This document shows, one piece after another, positions 32,655 to 42,823 of a stretch of DNA of 64,000 nt (the first letter of the stretch is position 1; each line of letters opens with the position of its first letter). Where the stretch lies: positions 47,538 through 111,537 of the forward strand of contig JALIZF010000981.1 in assembly GCA_029948255.1 (NCBI GenBank), in the 5' to 3' direction. The notes below the pieces were generated by a model. It saw only the letters and a program-made list of their open reading frames with translations. It had not been told where the DNA came from and made no database searches. The position numbers were made by a program, and so were the translations under genes. Source of the DNA: Telmatactis stephensoni (lineage: Eukaryota > Cnidaria > Anthozoa > Actiniaria > Isophelliidae).

Positions 32655-32904
32655 CTAAAGAAGCATTCCAAGATTTGTAGCTGCTGCTTGCTTGTGGCAA
32701 GGCTGGAAATGGACCAACACTCCTGGCTGGGCTTGGACCATAGCTCCATTGAAGAATGGTAGGCGTTGTCTAAGACAATTTCTGTTGGCGTGGAAGTACA
32801 CATTGCCCATCTTGGACATCTTCTGGCCATCATGTTGGAACTCTTGGCACATTTGTGTTGCAACAACTAAGTCAAAGGGCGCTGGAGTTGGATGCCCCAC
32901 AACC
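32655..32904 (-). pseudogene. Unknown terminal exon fragment
   Basis: After CCTTTAAAG the minus strand reads 81 codons to a stop: VVGHPTPAPFDLVVATQMCQ, QKMSKMGNVYFHANRNC, ending in CHKQAAATNLGMLL. The K-x-GNVYFHxN pattern resembles C-terminal ends of repeated cnidarian proteins, but I cannot name it. It is isolated, with no companion exon recognised. Confidence 0.3.
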
Positions 32905-32929
32905 TTTAAAGGCTTACTTCACCCGTAGC

Positions 32930-33730
32930 ATCTTGATACTGAAGGGTGACACCATCCTAAAATTGTCAGGGTGTAGTGACCAGGTCTGAAGAGGGGAGGA
33001 TGTGGACTTGACAGCTGTTGGTGTATTGGTAATGACTGCTTCTTATTTAACGTGTATTTTACCCCATTTGGAGTGTTCGTTTGAGCATACTGTAAGCGAC
33101 ATTCCCAGTGTGTGGGTACTGGGAAGGAGAGAAAAAAAAGACATTTTTCTAAGGAAATGCCTTTTCATGGTGGGCATAAATGACCTCAAAAATGCGCAAG
33201 GAAAATGTGACTCATTTTAGCGATTGTAAATTATTTCAAAAATCTTTGACATAATGAAATGAAATTTTCAGAGTGTTACCAGTAGATATGATATTTTATT
33301 TTGATGCAGTTGGAGTCGACATTGATGTCATAGTGACGTCATATCAAAATGTTACATTTCTAGCCAAAATTTATTTTTAAGGTGAGGTAGTAACAAAGAA
33401 CTGAATTTTGTTTGTGTTTTTTCGTCTGTGATTATTGGAACAAGAGTTATAACGAAATTACTGTTTTGATGACACAATTTTTGATGACGTCATAGAGAAA
33501 GTAAAGAAAAATAATTCTAGTTGATAGATGGGGCCAAGTTAGCTCCAAAATCTTTAGTAAAATAAATAAATAAATAAATAAATAAATATTTCTATAGTGC
33601 CATTTCCGTTAGCTCAATGGCACTTTACAATGTTACAATGTTTTTTTTTTTTTCTTTTTTCTTTACTAACTAATCATTTGGTCATTTCAAATAAATTATA
33701 TTCGTAATACGATCCATGAATATATTAAAG
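32930..33730. repeat. Non-coding, with (AAAT)n microsatellite
   Basis: A tract of about eight AAAT units lies at 33560-33591, followed by a TCTATAGTGCCATTTCC...CAATGGCACTTTACAATG unit that looks like a short repeat tail. No gene is supported. Confidence 0.5.
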
Positions 33731-33734
33731 AATA

Positions 33735-34160
33735 TATATATTGTACTCGATGATGGGATGCCTTGGAACAGAACTTTTTTATTCAACCAACGTTTTGGCT
33801 CTCGCCTTCTTCAGGGTGTACAAGTAATGAGGTAATTAAATCATTAACCATTGTTGGCGTGAACCTACAATAGCATTAATTAATTAATTGTTACAACCAT
33901 GTTTTTAATAAAATTACGAGAAAGACTGGCCTCATTGAATATACCAAATTGTAGAAAACTACTGATTTTTGTGAACATGATTAGAGGGTTTTTTCAATGA
34001 GTTCAGCCTAGACGTTTATTCAGTCCAAATATGATATGACTGTAGCTTGTTGATCCAGAATCTCTCTCTTTTTCTTAGCAGTTGTTTCTTCTGATCTTCT
34101 CTTAGTTCATCCTTTTTGATTGTTTCAATTGGAAGGATCGTAATGTCACGGGTGAAAACA
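33735..34160 (-). mobile_element. Penelope-like element 3' remnant
   Basis: The minus strand encodes about 46 residues ending in a stop at 34016: ILPIETIKKDELREDQKKQL then RERFWINKLQSYHIWTE. The R-E-x-F/Y-W-I-x-x-L pattern before the stop is typical of the GIY-YIG endonuclease tail of Penelope-like elements. Downstream sequence includes CACCCTGAAGAAGGCGAGAG, the style of these elements' 3' regions. Only the 3' end survives. Confidence 0.45.
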
Positions 34161-34375
34161 ATATAAAGAATATATATATATATACTATTTGAATATTAGC
34201 TTAAAAATAAATAACAATAAATAAAAACCATAATATTTATCTAAAAATATCTATAATACGTAATATCTATAATATGGAACTATAATACGGTATTTTTTTT
34301 TAACTAATTTTTTAATCATATGGTCATTCCGAATAATTTATATTCGTAAATACGAATATATCTACTGTTTAAGAC

Positions 34376-34546
34376 AAATGTATTTTCTATTGTTATGTGA
34401 TTGAATTCATTGAAGGTTCATTAAGAAGGTTCTTAATTGGAGTCCCTGGAGAAATTGTAATTGTATTATGCAGGTATTTAAGGAGACGCTTTATTCAGGT
34501 TCGTTCTCACACTCTCGCAGTCCATTTGCTGACGTCTTCACTATTC
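34376..34546. repeat. Split direct repeat A1
   Basis: Starts AAATGTATTTTCTATTG and ends GACGTCTTCACTATTC. Near-identical to 35314-35484. Marks the 5' end of the DIRS element. Confidence 0.85.
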
Positions 34547-34569
34547 ATCCTGGCTTGTTTGACCTAGAC

Positions 34570-35130
34570 ATGTCCGAAGTGGAATCTAGAGGTTCTCGTA
34601 CTGCCACTAGAAGACCCGAAGGCGAAGCTGGAGACGACGAGGCCAGTGCCAATCCTAATCCAGTGCTGGTGGACCAAGTTTTCGGTCTATTCAAGGATTA
34701 CCTATCGTCTCAACTCGAGGCAAAAGAAAAGAGCTTGGAAGAGAAATCCAAAGTCGACAAAGAAGCAGCAGAATTTAAGTTCAAGGGTAACAAAAAGCAA
34801 TTTGAACTCAACTCCCATTTAAACCACATTTTGACGCAAGTCGAAGAGAATTTGGACAATCCAGAGGAAGTGAAAAGGCTCGTGGCCGACGGCAAGCAGC
34901 GTATAAAGAAGCGCCAGAAGCTCATTAAGTTGGCGGACAGGAACAAGGACGGTTGGCTCTTGGTACAGGAATACGAATCGGACGACCTCGCTTCCGACTC
35001 CGAAGACGAAAAGAGAATCAAGAAAGCCAAAAGTGCCGTCGAGCGAAAAAGAAAGAGGCAGCTGCGAAGCACGAGGGTCGAGGTCCTTCCAAAAGGTTTA
35101 AAAGCAGTTCTGATAATCAGCTTTTTCGTG
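34570..35130 (+). pseudogene. DIRS gag-like ORF, exon 1
   Basis: ATG at 34570 begins MSEVESRGSRTATRRPEGEA. The protein is charged and helical (LSSQLEAKEKSLEEKSKVD, FELNSHLNHILTQVEENLD) with LADRNKDGWLLVQEYESDDL and a highly basic end. Near 35046-35052, in an A-rich run, the frame shifts by one. The other frame continues AAAKHEGRGPSKRFKSSSDN and reaches CGTG|GTAAGG, a splice donor at 35130/35131. It joins in phase to the zinc-knuckle exon at 35572. The product is the presumed nucleocapsid of the element. Confidence 0.7.
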
Positions 35131-35202
35131 GTAAGGCAGGTCTATATTACGTTTAGTTCTAGCTGACATTCATCTCCTGTGAACTTTGTCAATCTCAGGT
35201 TT

Positions 35203-35317
35203 GTTGGATTGCCTGAGCAACCAACCATCATAATGTTGCGTAAGTCTGTTTGTTTTCAGTATGTTAAGGTAGAAAATAATTTACGTTCGGTTGAGCGCAG
35301 CGAATTAGAACGTAAAT
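35203..35317. repeat. Split direct repeat B1
   Basis: Starts GTTGGATTGCCTGAGCA and ends with the palindrome ATTTACGTTC-19 nt-GAACGTAAAT (35279-35317). Matches 39208-39321 at both ends; the middle has diverged. Confidence 0.8.
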
Positions 35318-35484
35318 GTATTTTCTATTGTTATGTGATTGAATTCATTGAAGGTTCATTAAGAAGGTTCTTAATTGGAGTCCCTGGAGAAATTGTAATT
35401 GTATTATGCAGGTATTTAAGGAGACGCTTTATTCAGGTTCGTTCTCACACTCTCGCAGTCCATTTGCTGACGTCTTCACTATTC
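35314..35484. repeat. Split direct repeat A2
   Basis: Near-identical to A1 (34376-34546). Directly abuts B1, as expected for a circular-junction B-A unit. Confidence 0.85.
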
Positions 35485-35571
35485 CCGCCCACCCTCCCCG
35501 TCGATTGCTATTTTTGTCCGTGTACCTGCTTCATTGAATATTCATTAGTTGTCTTTCTCGGTTGATTTCAG

Positions 35572-37751
35572 GCCGTTCAGAGTTTACTAACTTCAACCGG
35601 TGTTTCCGCTGTGGGCGCGTCGGGCACTGGGCCAAGTCTTGCAGGGCCGGATCAGGGTGGTTTCAGTCAAGTTTGCCATCCAACAGGTCAAGCGGTTTCT
35701 ATTATCCAAGCAGCACCGGAATTAAAACTTCTCGCGCCGGATCAGGAAACGGTTTCGACGGAGCAAGTAAATGATGAGCGCAGTCTTGTAGACGACTTGG
35801 TCGAGGTAAACGAATGTTGTGATTTGGGTGAGTTTGAGAATTTGTCCAGCTGCACGAACCCGAGGCAGGTTAAAGGGAACTTGAAAAGGAACATTGATTT
35901 CTGGAGAAGCATAGGAGCTTGCAATTTCATTGTGTCCGTAGTTAAGGACGGTTATTGTTTGCCTTTTGAGTCATTGCCGCCAAGTGTCGATTTGCGAAAT
36001 AATAAGTCCGCGATAGAACATAAAGATTTTGTAGACGGTGCCATCGAAGAACTGCTTAATTCAAGTCGACTTTCAGAAGTGGCATTTGCACCTCGCGTCG
36101 TCAATCCCTTAAGCGTGTCCATTCAACCGAACGGCAAGAAAAGACTGATCTTAGATCTCAGACACGTGAATAAGTACTTGAGAAAGCAAAAAGTTAAGTA
36201 CGAGGATTGGAAAACAGCCATAGCGTACTTCCGGCTAGGGTCGTACATGGCTTCGTTCGATTTGAAGAGCGGTTAGACATCCATCCAGATTATCAGAGTT
36301 TTCTAGGCTTTGGCTGGAAGTTTTCCGAGAACAGTCCAATGCGATATTTTGTATTCACGGTGTCGCCATTTGGTCTGTCGTCAGCACCTCACATTTTTAC
36401 CAAGGTGCTAAAACCACTAGAAAAATATTGGCGATTCCAGGGCGTGAACATAGCGTTATTTTTAGACGACGGTTTGATTATCGATTACGACGAAAGCACT
36501 TGTAGGGCCGTGTCAGAACGCGTTCAATCGGATTTGAGGAGGTCCGGGTTTATCAGTAACGACGATAAGTCGATTTGGCAACCACAACAATGCATTCAGT
36601 GGCTGGGTTTAATATGGAACAGTGCGCGAGGTACAATCCAAATTTCCGATCGACGGATCAACAGCATAAAAGAAACAATCGAGCAAATTTTTCACGAAAA
36701 ATCGTCGATTTCTGCTCGCGGTCTCAGTAGGTTTGTTGGCAAGATCATATCAGCGGGTGCCGTGTATGGGAATCTGTCTCGCATCATGACTAGATACTGT
36801 TCCATTTCTATTGCCGCCGCCCAGGATTGGGATTCCAAGTTCGAATTAGACGAGTATTGCCTTCGAGAGGTCGAATTTTGGGATTGCAATGCGGATAAAA
36901 AGAATTGTAGAACAATAAGTTACGAGGATTGTCCCAGGGCCAATTACATTGTCTATTCAGACGCCAGCGGTACAGGGTGTGGCGCACACTTGAATTTAAA
37001 CGGCGAACAAGTGTGTCAGAAGTTATGGAAGGACGGAGAGAGTAAGAACAGTTCCACATGGAGAGAATTATCAGCCATCGAATACGCAATCGATTCGTTT
37101 TTGCCATTAATCAAGGGATCGTTTGTGAAATGGTTTTCCGATAGTCAAAGCGCTTGCAGAATCGTGCAAGTAGGCAGCATGAAAAAAGATTTGCACGTGT
37201 TGGCAGTAAGGATCTTTCAGTTGTGCGCGGATCACGATATTCACTTAGAGGTGCAATGGATTCCTCGCACGGAACTCCAAAGGGCGGATTACATCAGTCG
37301 AATGATCGACATCGACGATTGGCAAATTAGCGCAAGTTGTTTTGAATGTCTGGAAAGGTTATGGGGTCCCCACACAGTGGACTGCTTTGCGAACCACTAC
37401 AACACGAAGATCGGCAAGTTTTTCTCTCGCTTTTGGAGCCCCGGTTGCAGCGGGGTGGATTTTTTCGTGCAGAAGCTCGAAAAGGAGAATTGTTTAGTTG
37501 TTCCCCCAGTGGACACTGTAGGCAAAGCTTTAAACTATCTGCACGCTCGTGGCGCCAGCGCCACGCTGGTAGTTCCCTTTTGGCCGTCATCTTATTTTTG
37601 GCCATTGATTTCGCGCAAATTTTCGGATTGCATTCAAGGTCATAAGATATTTAGCGGGAAATCAGCGCTCTCACATGGTAGGAACGTGAATTCGCTATTG
37701 GGCTCGGATCGTTTCTACGGAAACGTTTTAGCCGTGCGCTTCGTTTTCTAA
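35572..37751 (+). pseudogene. DIRS zinc knuckle, reverse transcriptase and RNase H
   Basis: After the acceptor the sequence encodes a CCHC knuckle (CFRCGRVGHWAKSC, 35597-35640). In an overlapping frame it encodes the RT: FAPRVVNPLSVSIQPNGKKR, LILDLRHVNKYL, MASFDLKSG, then a break at 36273, LDIHPDYQSFLGFGW, VSPFGLSSAPHIF and FLDDGLII (the YxDD-equivalent). RNase H follows (YSDASGTGCGAHL, WRELSAIEYAIDSF, SDSQSAC), then a C-terminal domain with VDCFANHYNTKIGKFFSRFW, typical of DIRS. About ten bases appear deleted between SG and DIHP, where related elements have a few aromatic/His residues. The other frame change, between knuckle and RT, may be normal for the family or a further lesion. Confidence 0.8.
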
Positions 37752-38137
37752 TCGATCAATTGATTGCGTTGAACTTAAGCTTGCTCTAGGGTACGCGTTA
37801 GTATCGAAAGCCCGTCACGATTGGCTGAAGGAGACTATAGCCCGGAAAGGAGTTGCATCTTTGTAAAAAAAAAAAAAAAAAAAATTGAAAGCAAGAAGTT
37901 TGTGTAAAGACACTGGGCCGAGTCTAGAAGAGAGAAAAGGAGGCACTGGCCTAAATCGAGCTAGTTGTGGCGCTTGCCAACGTAACTCAGCTATGTGGCG
38001 CTTGCCCATCTGAGGTGGAATGATTCAGTGGCGCTTGCCAATCAGGATTGTAGGTGTCTTTTGAATGGCACGAGTTGACGTTTGGTCATTTCGTTTCGTT
38101 CGTAAGACTTTGATTTGACTATATTTTGTCGTTTCAG
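37752..38137. repeat. Spacer with three GTGGCGCTTGCC motifs
   Basis: Non-coding sequence between RNase H and the recombinase. It has an A19 run (37866-37884) and three copies of GTGGCGCTTGCC(C/A) at about 37967, 37995 and 38029. No coding role is seen. Confidence 0.5.
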
Positions 38138-39145
38138 ATGTTTGCAAGGCGTCCCGATTGGAACGCGCTACCTGCTTCTATGCGGCCAAATTTCAGAATG
38201 TTAGTGGAGCAGTTTGTTGAGTCTCGAGCTCCGTCGACGTCTCGACGCTACTTGAAGGAAATGAGTAATTTTCGTATTTGGTGCAAGCGACATAACATCG
38301 GCACAGTGCCTCGTTTTTCTGTAGCTAGCGTTGTTGTTTATTTAAGTGAATTGTATAATGAATGTAAGTCATATAGCAGGCTGGTATTGTGTCACGCGGC
38401 GCTTAAATGGATGCACTCGTTTGTGCCATCTCTAGTAGGGAATCCTTTAGATAGTGGGGCCTGTAAGAATCTGTTGGAATCGGCCAAACGGCGTAAGCCT
38501 CCTATAGAAAAGAAAACTCCCTTGTCGTCCGATTTAAGTAAAGAAATAATTGGGAAATACGGAAGCGCTTCAGCCAATCTGATGGAGCTAAGATTGGCTT
38601 GTATATGTAGTACAGGATTCGCGGGGTTTTTTCGTTCTGATGAATTAAGTAGCATTTTAGCGTGCCATTTCGAGTTTTGTTCGGAGTATGTTAAAATTTA
38701 TGTTCCCAGGGCCAAGAATGATATGTACAGGGAGGGAAATTATGTTTCTATTAAGCGTCTTAATAATGATTATTGTCCTGTTAGTTTGTTAGAGAGGTAC
38801 ATCAGTATGGGCGGTATTGACCTAAAGTCTACGACGGCAGTATTCCGCAAAGTGCGATGGTTTAAGTCGAGTAATTGCTATAAGTTATATGGAGAGAAAT
38901 TGTCGTATTCTAGATGTCGTGAATTATTTAAGAGCTGCTTAAAAGAGTTAGGTTATAATGAAAAGCAGTATGGTCTGCATAGTTTAAGGTCGGGGGGCGC
39001 AACTTGCGCAGTAAGAAATAATCCCGATTTGTCAGAAAGATTATTGAAACTTCATGGACGTTGGAAGACCGACAAGGCAAAAGATATGTATGTTCTTGAA
39101 GACCCTTGTAATCGTTTGTCGGTCTCTTCTCATTTAGGCATTTAG
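38138..39145 (+). CDS. DIRS tyrosine recombinase (YR)
   Basis: An intact 335-residue frame from the ATG at 38138 (MFARRPDWNALPASMRP). The start follows TTTCAG, so it may also be a spliced exon. Residues 20-110 form the SAM-like core-binding domain (FVESRAPSTSRRYLKEMSNF). The catalytic domain shows the first Arg (GFAGFFRSDEL), HSLRSGGAT (His-x-x-Arg), HGRWKTDKAKDMYV (His/Trp and Tyr nucleophile). These are the R-H-R-H/W-Y residues of the family. The protein should integrate the circular cDNA by site-specific strand exchange. It is the only fully open gene of the element. Confidence 0.9.
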   Translation: MFARRPDWNALPASMRPNFRMLVEQFVESRAPSTSRRYLKEMSNFRIWCKRHNIGTVPRFSVASVVVYLSELYNECKSYSRLVLCHAALKWMHSFVPSLVGNPLDSGACKNLLESAKRRKPPIEKKTPLSSDLSKEIIGKYGSASANLMELRLACICSTGFAGFFRSDELSSILACHFEFCSEYVKIYVPRAKNDMYREGNYVSIKRLNNDYCPVSLLERYISMGGIDLKSTTAVFRKVRWFKSSNCYKLYGEKLSYSRCRELFKSCLKELGYNEKQYGLHSLRSGGATCAVRNNPDLSERLLKLHGRWKTDKAKDMYVLEDPCNRLSVSSHLGI

Positions 39146-39207
39146 CATCGCGTGTTTGTTTTCTCACCATTTCATGTACTTTAGCAAGTTAATTCTAATA
39201 AACGTCA

Positions 39208-39321
39208 GTTGGATTGCCTGAGCATCCAATCCATCATTTAGTCGTTGGTCGTGGAATTCCTATAGCATTTAAAAGGAAAATAATTTACGTTCGGTTGAGC
39301 GCAGCGAATTAGAACGTAAAT
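39208..39321. repeat. Split direct repeat B2 (3' end)
   Basis: Ends with the same 10-bp palindrome arms as B1 (39283-39292 and 39312-39321). Marks the element's 3' end. Confidence 0.8.
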
Positions 39322-39789
39322 AATTTTTCTCAATATTAATTTTATTAGAGATATTTTAAGATATCTGTGACGTCATTATGACGTTTACGGTTTTTACAAT
39401 AATTATTTTCAACTATTTATCATTAAAAAATCAAAATTCTAAAAACAAAGGAACTTTGCTTGGTCTGGTCTAATTCCACCTCTTTCGTCACTGGAAGACT
39501 TCCTGTAATTGCAGTTCATCTAGTTCTAAGGAAGCCAAGGAAATCAAATGGCACAGTATAAGTGCCGACTTGGCCTCCAAAGAATCAAAATATGGACGTA
39601 CAACCTACTGTGCTTTGAGTCATTAACAGACCCATTTCAGTGCTCAAACAAGCTATTTTGGTTATATTTGCCTTTCCAGCCGATGATTTCAGACCATTAT
39701 CATTCTCGGCGACTAATTTTTCTTTTTATAGATCAGTTACGTCAGTTCTAGCTCTCTTAGTAGCCATGTTACAAACAAATACGCAAAGC
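39322..39789. other. No gene seen
   Basis: AT-rich spacer between the DIRS element and the LINE remnant. No structure is recognised. Confidence 0.35.
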
Positions 39790-40745
39790 TAAGAGTATCA
39801 GTAATATCAAGGATGGTCAGGGGACAAGAGCATGGCATGCAGAGAACTGTGGACACTTTTCCCACAGCATACAGTAGACTGAGCCTTACCCTTAGCATCA
39901 GCAAAACTGAGGTCATGTTTCAGCATGAACGAGGCTATCCATCTCCTACAGATTCTGTTCCATCAATTGAAATCAATGGTGAAGAACTCAACGTAGTAAA
40001 CAACTTCAAATACCTGGGAAGTACTATGTCGAGCAATGCCTCTTTGGACATGGAAATTCAAAATCCCATATGTGCAGCCGCCACCGCCTACAACAAACAA
40101 ACGACATCCAGTCCAACACGAAGATCAAGGTCTACAATGCCATCATCATACCCACTCTTCTCTATGGCTGTGAGACATGAAAGCAGATCAAACAACTGGA
40201 AACGTACCACCAGCGATGTGTGAGACCATTCTGCACATCTAGTGGCAAGATAGGGTAGCAAATGCTGCTGTGCTTGAGAGACCGTCCTCCAGTCTAGAAT
40301 CAATCATTCTCCTTCTTAGACTTCGATGGGTTGGTCACATCTGCAGAATGTCAGACTATACTATCGCCAACCAAAACAATACTACTACTCACAGCTCTCC
40401 CAAGGTACTAGATCAGTTGGTGCTTCAAAGAAAAGACACAAGGACCTACTAAAGTACTCCTTGTCGAAGTGTGGAATTAACCTTAATGAGTGGTATCAAC
40501 TAGCGACAGACAGACAGACAGGCCTGGAGAAGCACGATTCAGAAAGGCGTTCTATATTTCCAAAACACCTGACTTGCTGAGGAAGCTGTGTGTCGTGAAT
40601 GGAGGAAAGCTGCATCGACGCCTAGAAACCACCCAGCTAGGACATGTTTGAGTCTCTGTCCTGTCAATCCATTCAATTGCCATACTTGCCCACGAGTAGC
40701 TGTGACGATGACGACAAAGATGAACTAGCTCTGTGTAGAGCCCGC
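39790..40745 (+). pseudogene. Non-LTR retrotransposon (LINE) RT C-terminal remnant
   Basis: Fragments in all three plus frames match the C-terminal part of LINE reverse transcriptases: YSRLSLTLSISKTEVMFQ, INGEELNVVNNFKYLGSTMS, then LRLRWVGHICRMSD and LLKYSLSKCGINLNEWYQLA. The order (thumb, then WVGH-x-x-RM, then a Cys-containing tail) is that of CR1/RTE-like families, but the clade is not certain. There are many stops and frame changes, and no endonuclease or RT core. A 5'-truncated dead copy. Confidence 0.7.
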
Positions 40746-41124
40746 GCAAATTGCCAAATCATCTAAAATAGAAATATGGTGTTCTAACTTTTTCTGGTTG
40801 GCTGGATGCTCATCAGACATGTCAGAACAAGATGCGCTGGAAATGAATGAAAGAATGTTATGAAACATTACATACAGCTTCAGCAAGGCTTTGGGTTGGG
40901 CGTATCGTGTTCTATACTGTAACTTGATGGTATGTTGGCAAGGCTGCAAGATACATTGCATGTCACTGGAAAACCTGACTATGTTACAGTGTGTAAATAT
41001 CATGAAAATATCATGTAATAACACTGTAAATTAAATTTACAGGAAAATGGGACTTTTACATACTATGTAATTTCTTGAAACATCCTGTAAAGACCCTGTA
41101 AATTTTGCCAGTAACAGAATGTAA

Positions 41125-41285
41125 AAGATGCCAATTTTCACCAAGATCCTGTGAATTTTTCCACAAGATCCTGTAAAAACCCTGTGAATTACCCCAAAAG
41201 ATCCTGGAAAAACCCTATGAATTACCCCCAAAAGATCCTGGAAAACCTTGTGAATTATCCCAAAAGATCCTGAAAAACCGAAACT
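41125..41285. repeat. Minisatellite, unit about 33 bp, five copies
   Basis: Units of the form AAGATCCTG-(T/G)AAAAACCCTGTGAATT-(A)CCCC repeat with small variation from 41140 to 41280. No protein reading is likely. Confidence 0.8.
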
Positions 41286-41429
41286 CATGTTCAGGTTTTT
41301 GGTGTAAAAGGAAAAAAGAGAAGGAAAAAAGATTTTTTTGCTTTCTTCTCAATATCATTCCCCTTCTGGACCTACCACCAGCTTGCTGTATTTCTGTCTA
41401 ATAGAAGAAATTTGTATATTTTTTTATTG

Positions 41430-41513
41430 ACCTACCTGGATCCACGGAGAATTGAACACCAGACCTTGTGCACCCAAGTCCATAGCTTTAACCATTACAC
41501 CACCAAGGATTTT
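41430..41513 (-). ncRNA. tRNA-like (SINE head)
   Basis: The minus strand has TGGTGGTGTAATGGTTAAAGC (A box), an anticodon-like arm ACTTG-GGTGCAC-AAGGT, and a degenerate B box GGTGTTCAATTCT. The stems are imperfect. A tRNA-derived SINE or tRNA relic within the MITE. Confidence 0.4.
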
Positions 41514-42569
41514 GATGGAAATTAAGAATTAAATATTCAATATATCATTGAATTCCTTTCCCTATGGACTTGTCTGTAATACTAACTCCAAATCTAACCG
41601 AAAGATACAAACTTCTCCCTAATGCTAAGCAAAAACCTAAACTTTAATAATGTTATCATGCATGTTTTGTCTATTATACACGGTACCCTGATCCAAGATG
41701 GTGGTCATATAATATTTTTTTCTTCAAATAATTTTTGAGGTAGAAATCATTATCATTGTAGGGCAAAGTAATAGCATGTTTGTCTGCCAGGGTACATTTT
41801 TACAGTTTATTTACACTATCCAGTTTTACATAGTTTTTACATGATCTGAAGATAGAAGTGAAACTGCCACCTGCAATTTACACGCTTAAGTAAAGGATGT
41901 AAGTATCATTTACATGATATTTACATGATTTTGTTTTTTTACATACAATGTAAAAACCATGTAAGGTAATTTACACACTATGTAAATTCGCATTCACATG
42001 ATTTTTACACACTATGTAACAGTCAAGTTTTCCAGTGCAAAACACTCCATTATTAAGCAGTCAGATGCTAAATTGCAATCAAATAAACATCATATTTTAT
42101 CAAATTCGACTAAAAATCAATTATATATATATACTAGATTTATCTTAAAGTAAGGAAAAAGGAGGATATTTGAATAGAGAAAGATGTAAACCTTGTTCAA
42201 TACAATATTCTCTATCAATTTTCAGCTTGAATAGCACTAGGTCATACTTTGGATTACAAAAAACAGAAATTTAGTAAAATTGAGTTATGGAAAATTTGTT
42301 TATTTAGAATTGAATTGTCATACATGTGTATTATTTTTGCTTCTTTTTCCAGCACTTGAAATTCCCTCAGTGTTGCATGTTTTATAACATTCATACCAAA
42401 TTACTTGTAATTTAAACTGATGCATGGAAAAGTGCATAAACGTTTTTTAAAGTTAACTGTATTTTAGCAATTAGAACCCGCATTTGTTTATTAAGTTGGG
42501 TTTCCCTGTGGTTACTCACCTTGAGGTTAGACAGCCAAAACATTGTTTGGTGTTTGATTTAGTATTATC

Positions 42570-42823
42570 CCGTATTGTTGCGATTTTTTACAGTTTTTTT
42601 ACATGATCTGAAATTACATAGTTTTTACATAATCTAAAAATATAAGGGCAACTTCCAACTGAAAATTACATGGTTACTTAAAGGCTGTAAATTTCCATTT
42701 CCATGATTTTTACATGATTCAATTATTAACATAGTATGTAAAAATCATGTAAACTAATTTACATACTATGTAAATGTGTATTCACATGATATTTACATAC
42801 TGTAACAGTCAATTTTTCGAGTG
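42570..42823. mobile_element. Second, partial copy of the same MITE family
   Basis: Resembles 41800-42037 throughout (TTACATGATCTGAA, CATAGTTTTTACAT, GTAAATTTCCATTTCC). It ends CTGTAACAGTCAATTTTTCGAGTG, close to the right end of the 40964 element. The left end was not identified. Confidence 0.6.

Larger units (their letters stand above)
35131..35571 (+). other. Probable gag intron holding repeats B1 and A2
   Basis: Donor GTAAGG and acceptor GATTTCAG. Removal joins the basic gag tail to GRSEFTNFNRCFRCGRVGHW in frame. The 441-nt intron contains all of B1 (35203-35317) and A2 (35314-35484), so the internal recombination repeat would be absent from spliced mRNA. Confidence 0.6.
34376..39321 (+). 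mobile_element. DIRS-order tyrosine-recombinase retrotransposon with split direct repeats
   Basis: Repeat A occurs at 34376-34546 and 35314-35484 (171 bp, near-identical). Repeat B occurs at 35203-35317 and 39208-39321 (identical for 20 bp at the start and about 50 bp at the end). The order is A1-gag exon 1-B1A2-zinc knuckle-RT-RNase H-YR-B2. Such split direct repeats together with a tyrosine recombinase in place of an integrase define PAT/Ngaro-like DIRS elements, although B1A2 normally lies at the 3' end. No flanking target duplication is expected or seen. Several frameshifts show this copy is decaying. Confidence 0.85.
40964..42037. mobile_element. MITE with CACTGGAAAA ends and TTACAT-rich subterminals
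   Basis: The left end CACTGGAAAACCTGACTATG is mirrored on the right by ...CAGTCAAGTTTTCCAGTG (42020-42037). Next to both ends are many short words such as ATTTACAT, ATGTAAA and TGTTACA. The interior has the minisatellite and tRNA-like sequence listed separately and no transposase. No clear target duplication. Confidence 0.65.

Noticed and set aside
34376..35484. Repeats A1 and A2 as LTRs of a separate retrotransposon
   Set aside because: The A and B repeats form the split A1-B1A2-B2 pattern and the element encodes a tyrosine recombinase, not an LTR integrase.
41125..41285. Possible CRISPR-like array
   Set aside because: The units are contiguous variants of one 33-bp minisatellite without unique spacers, and the genome is eukaryotic.
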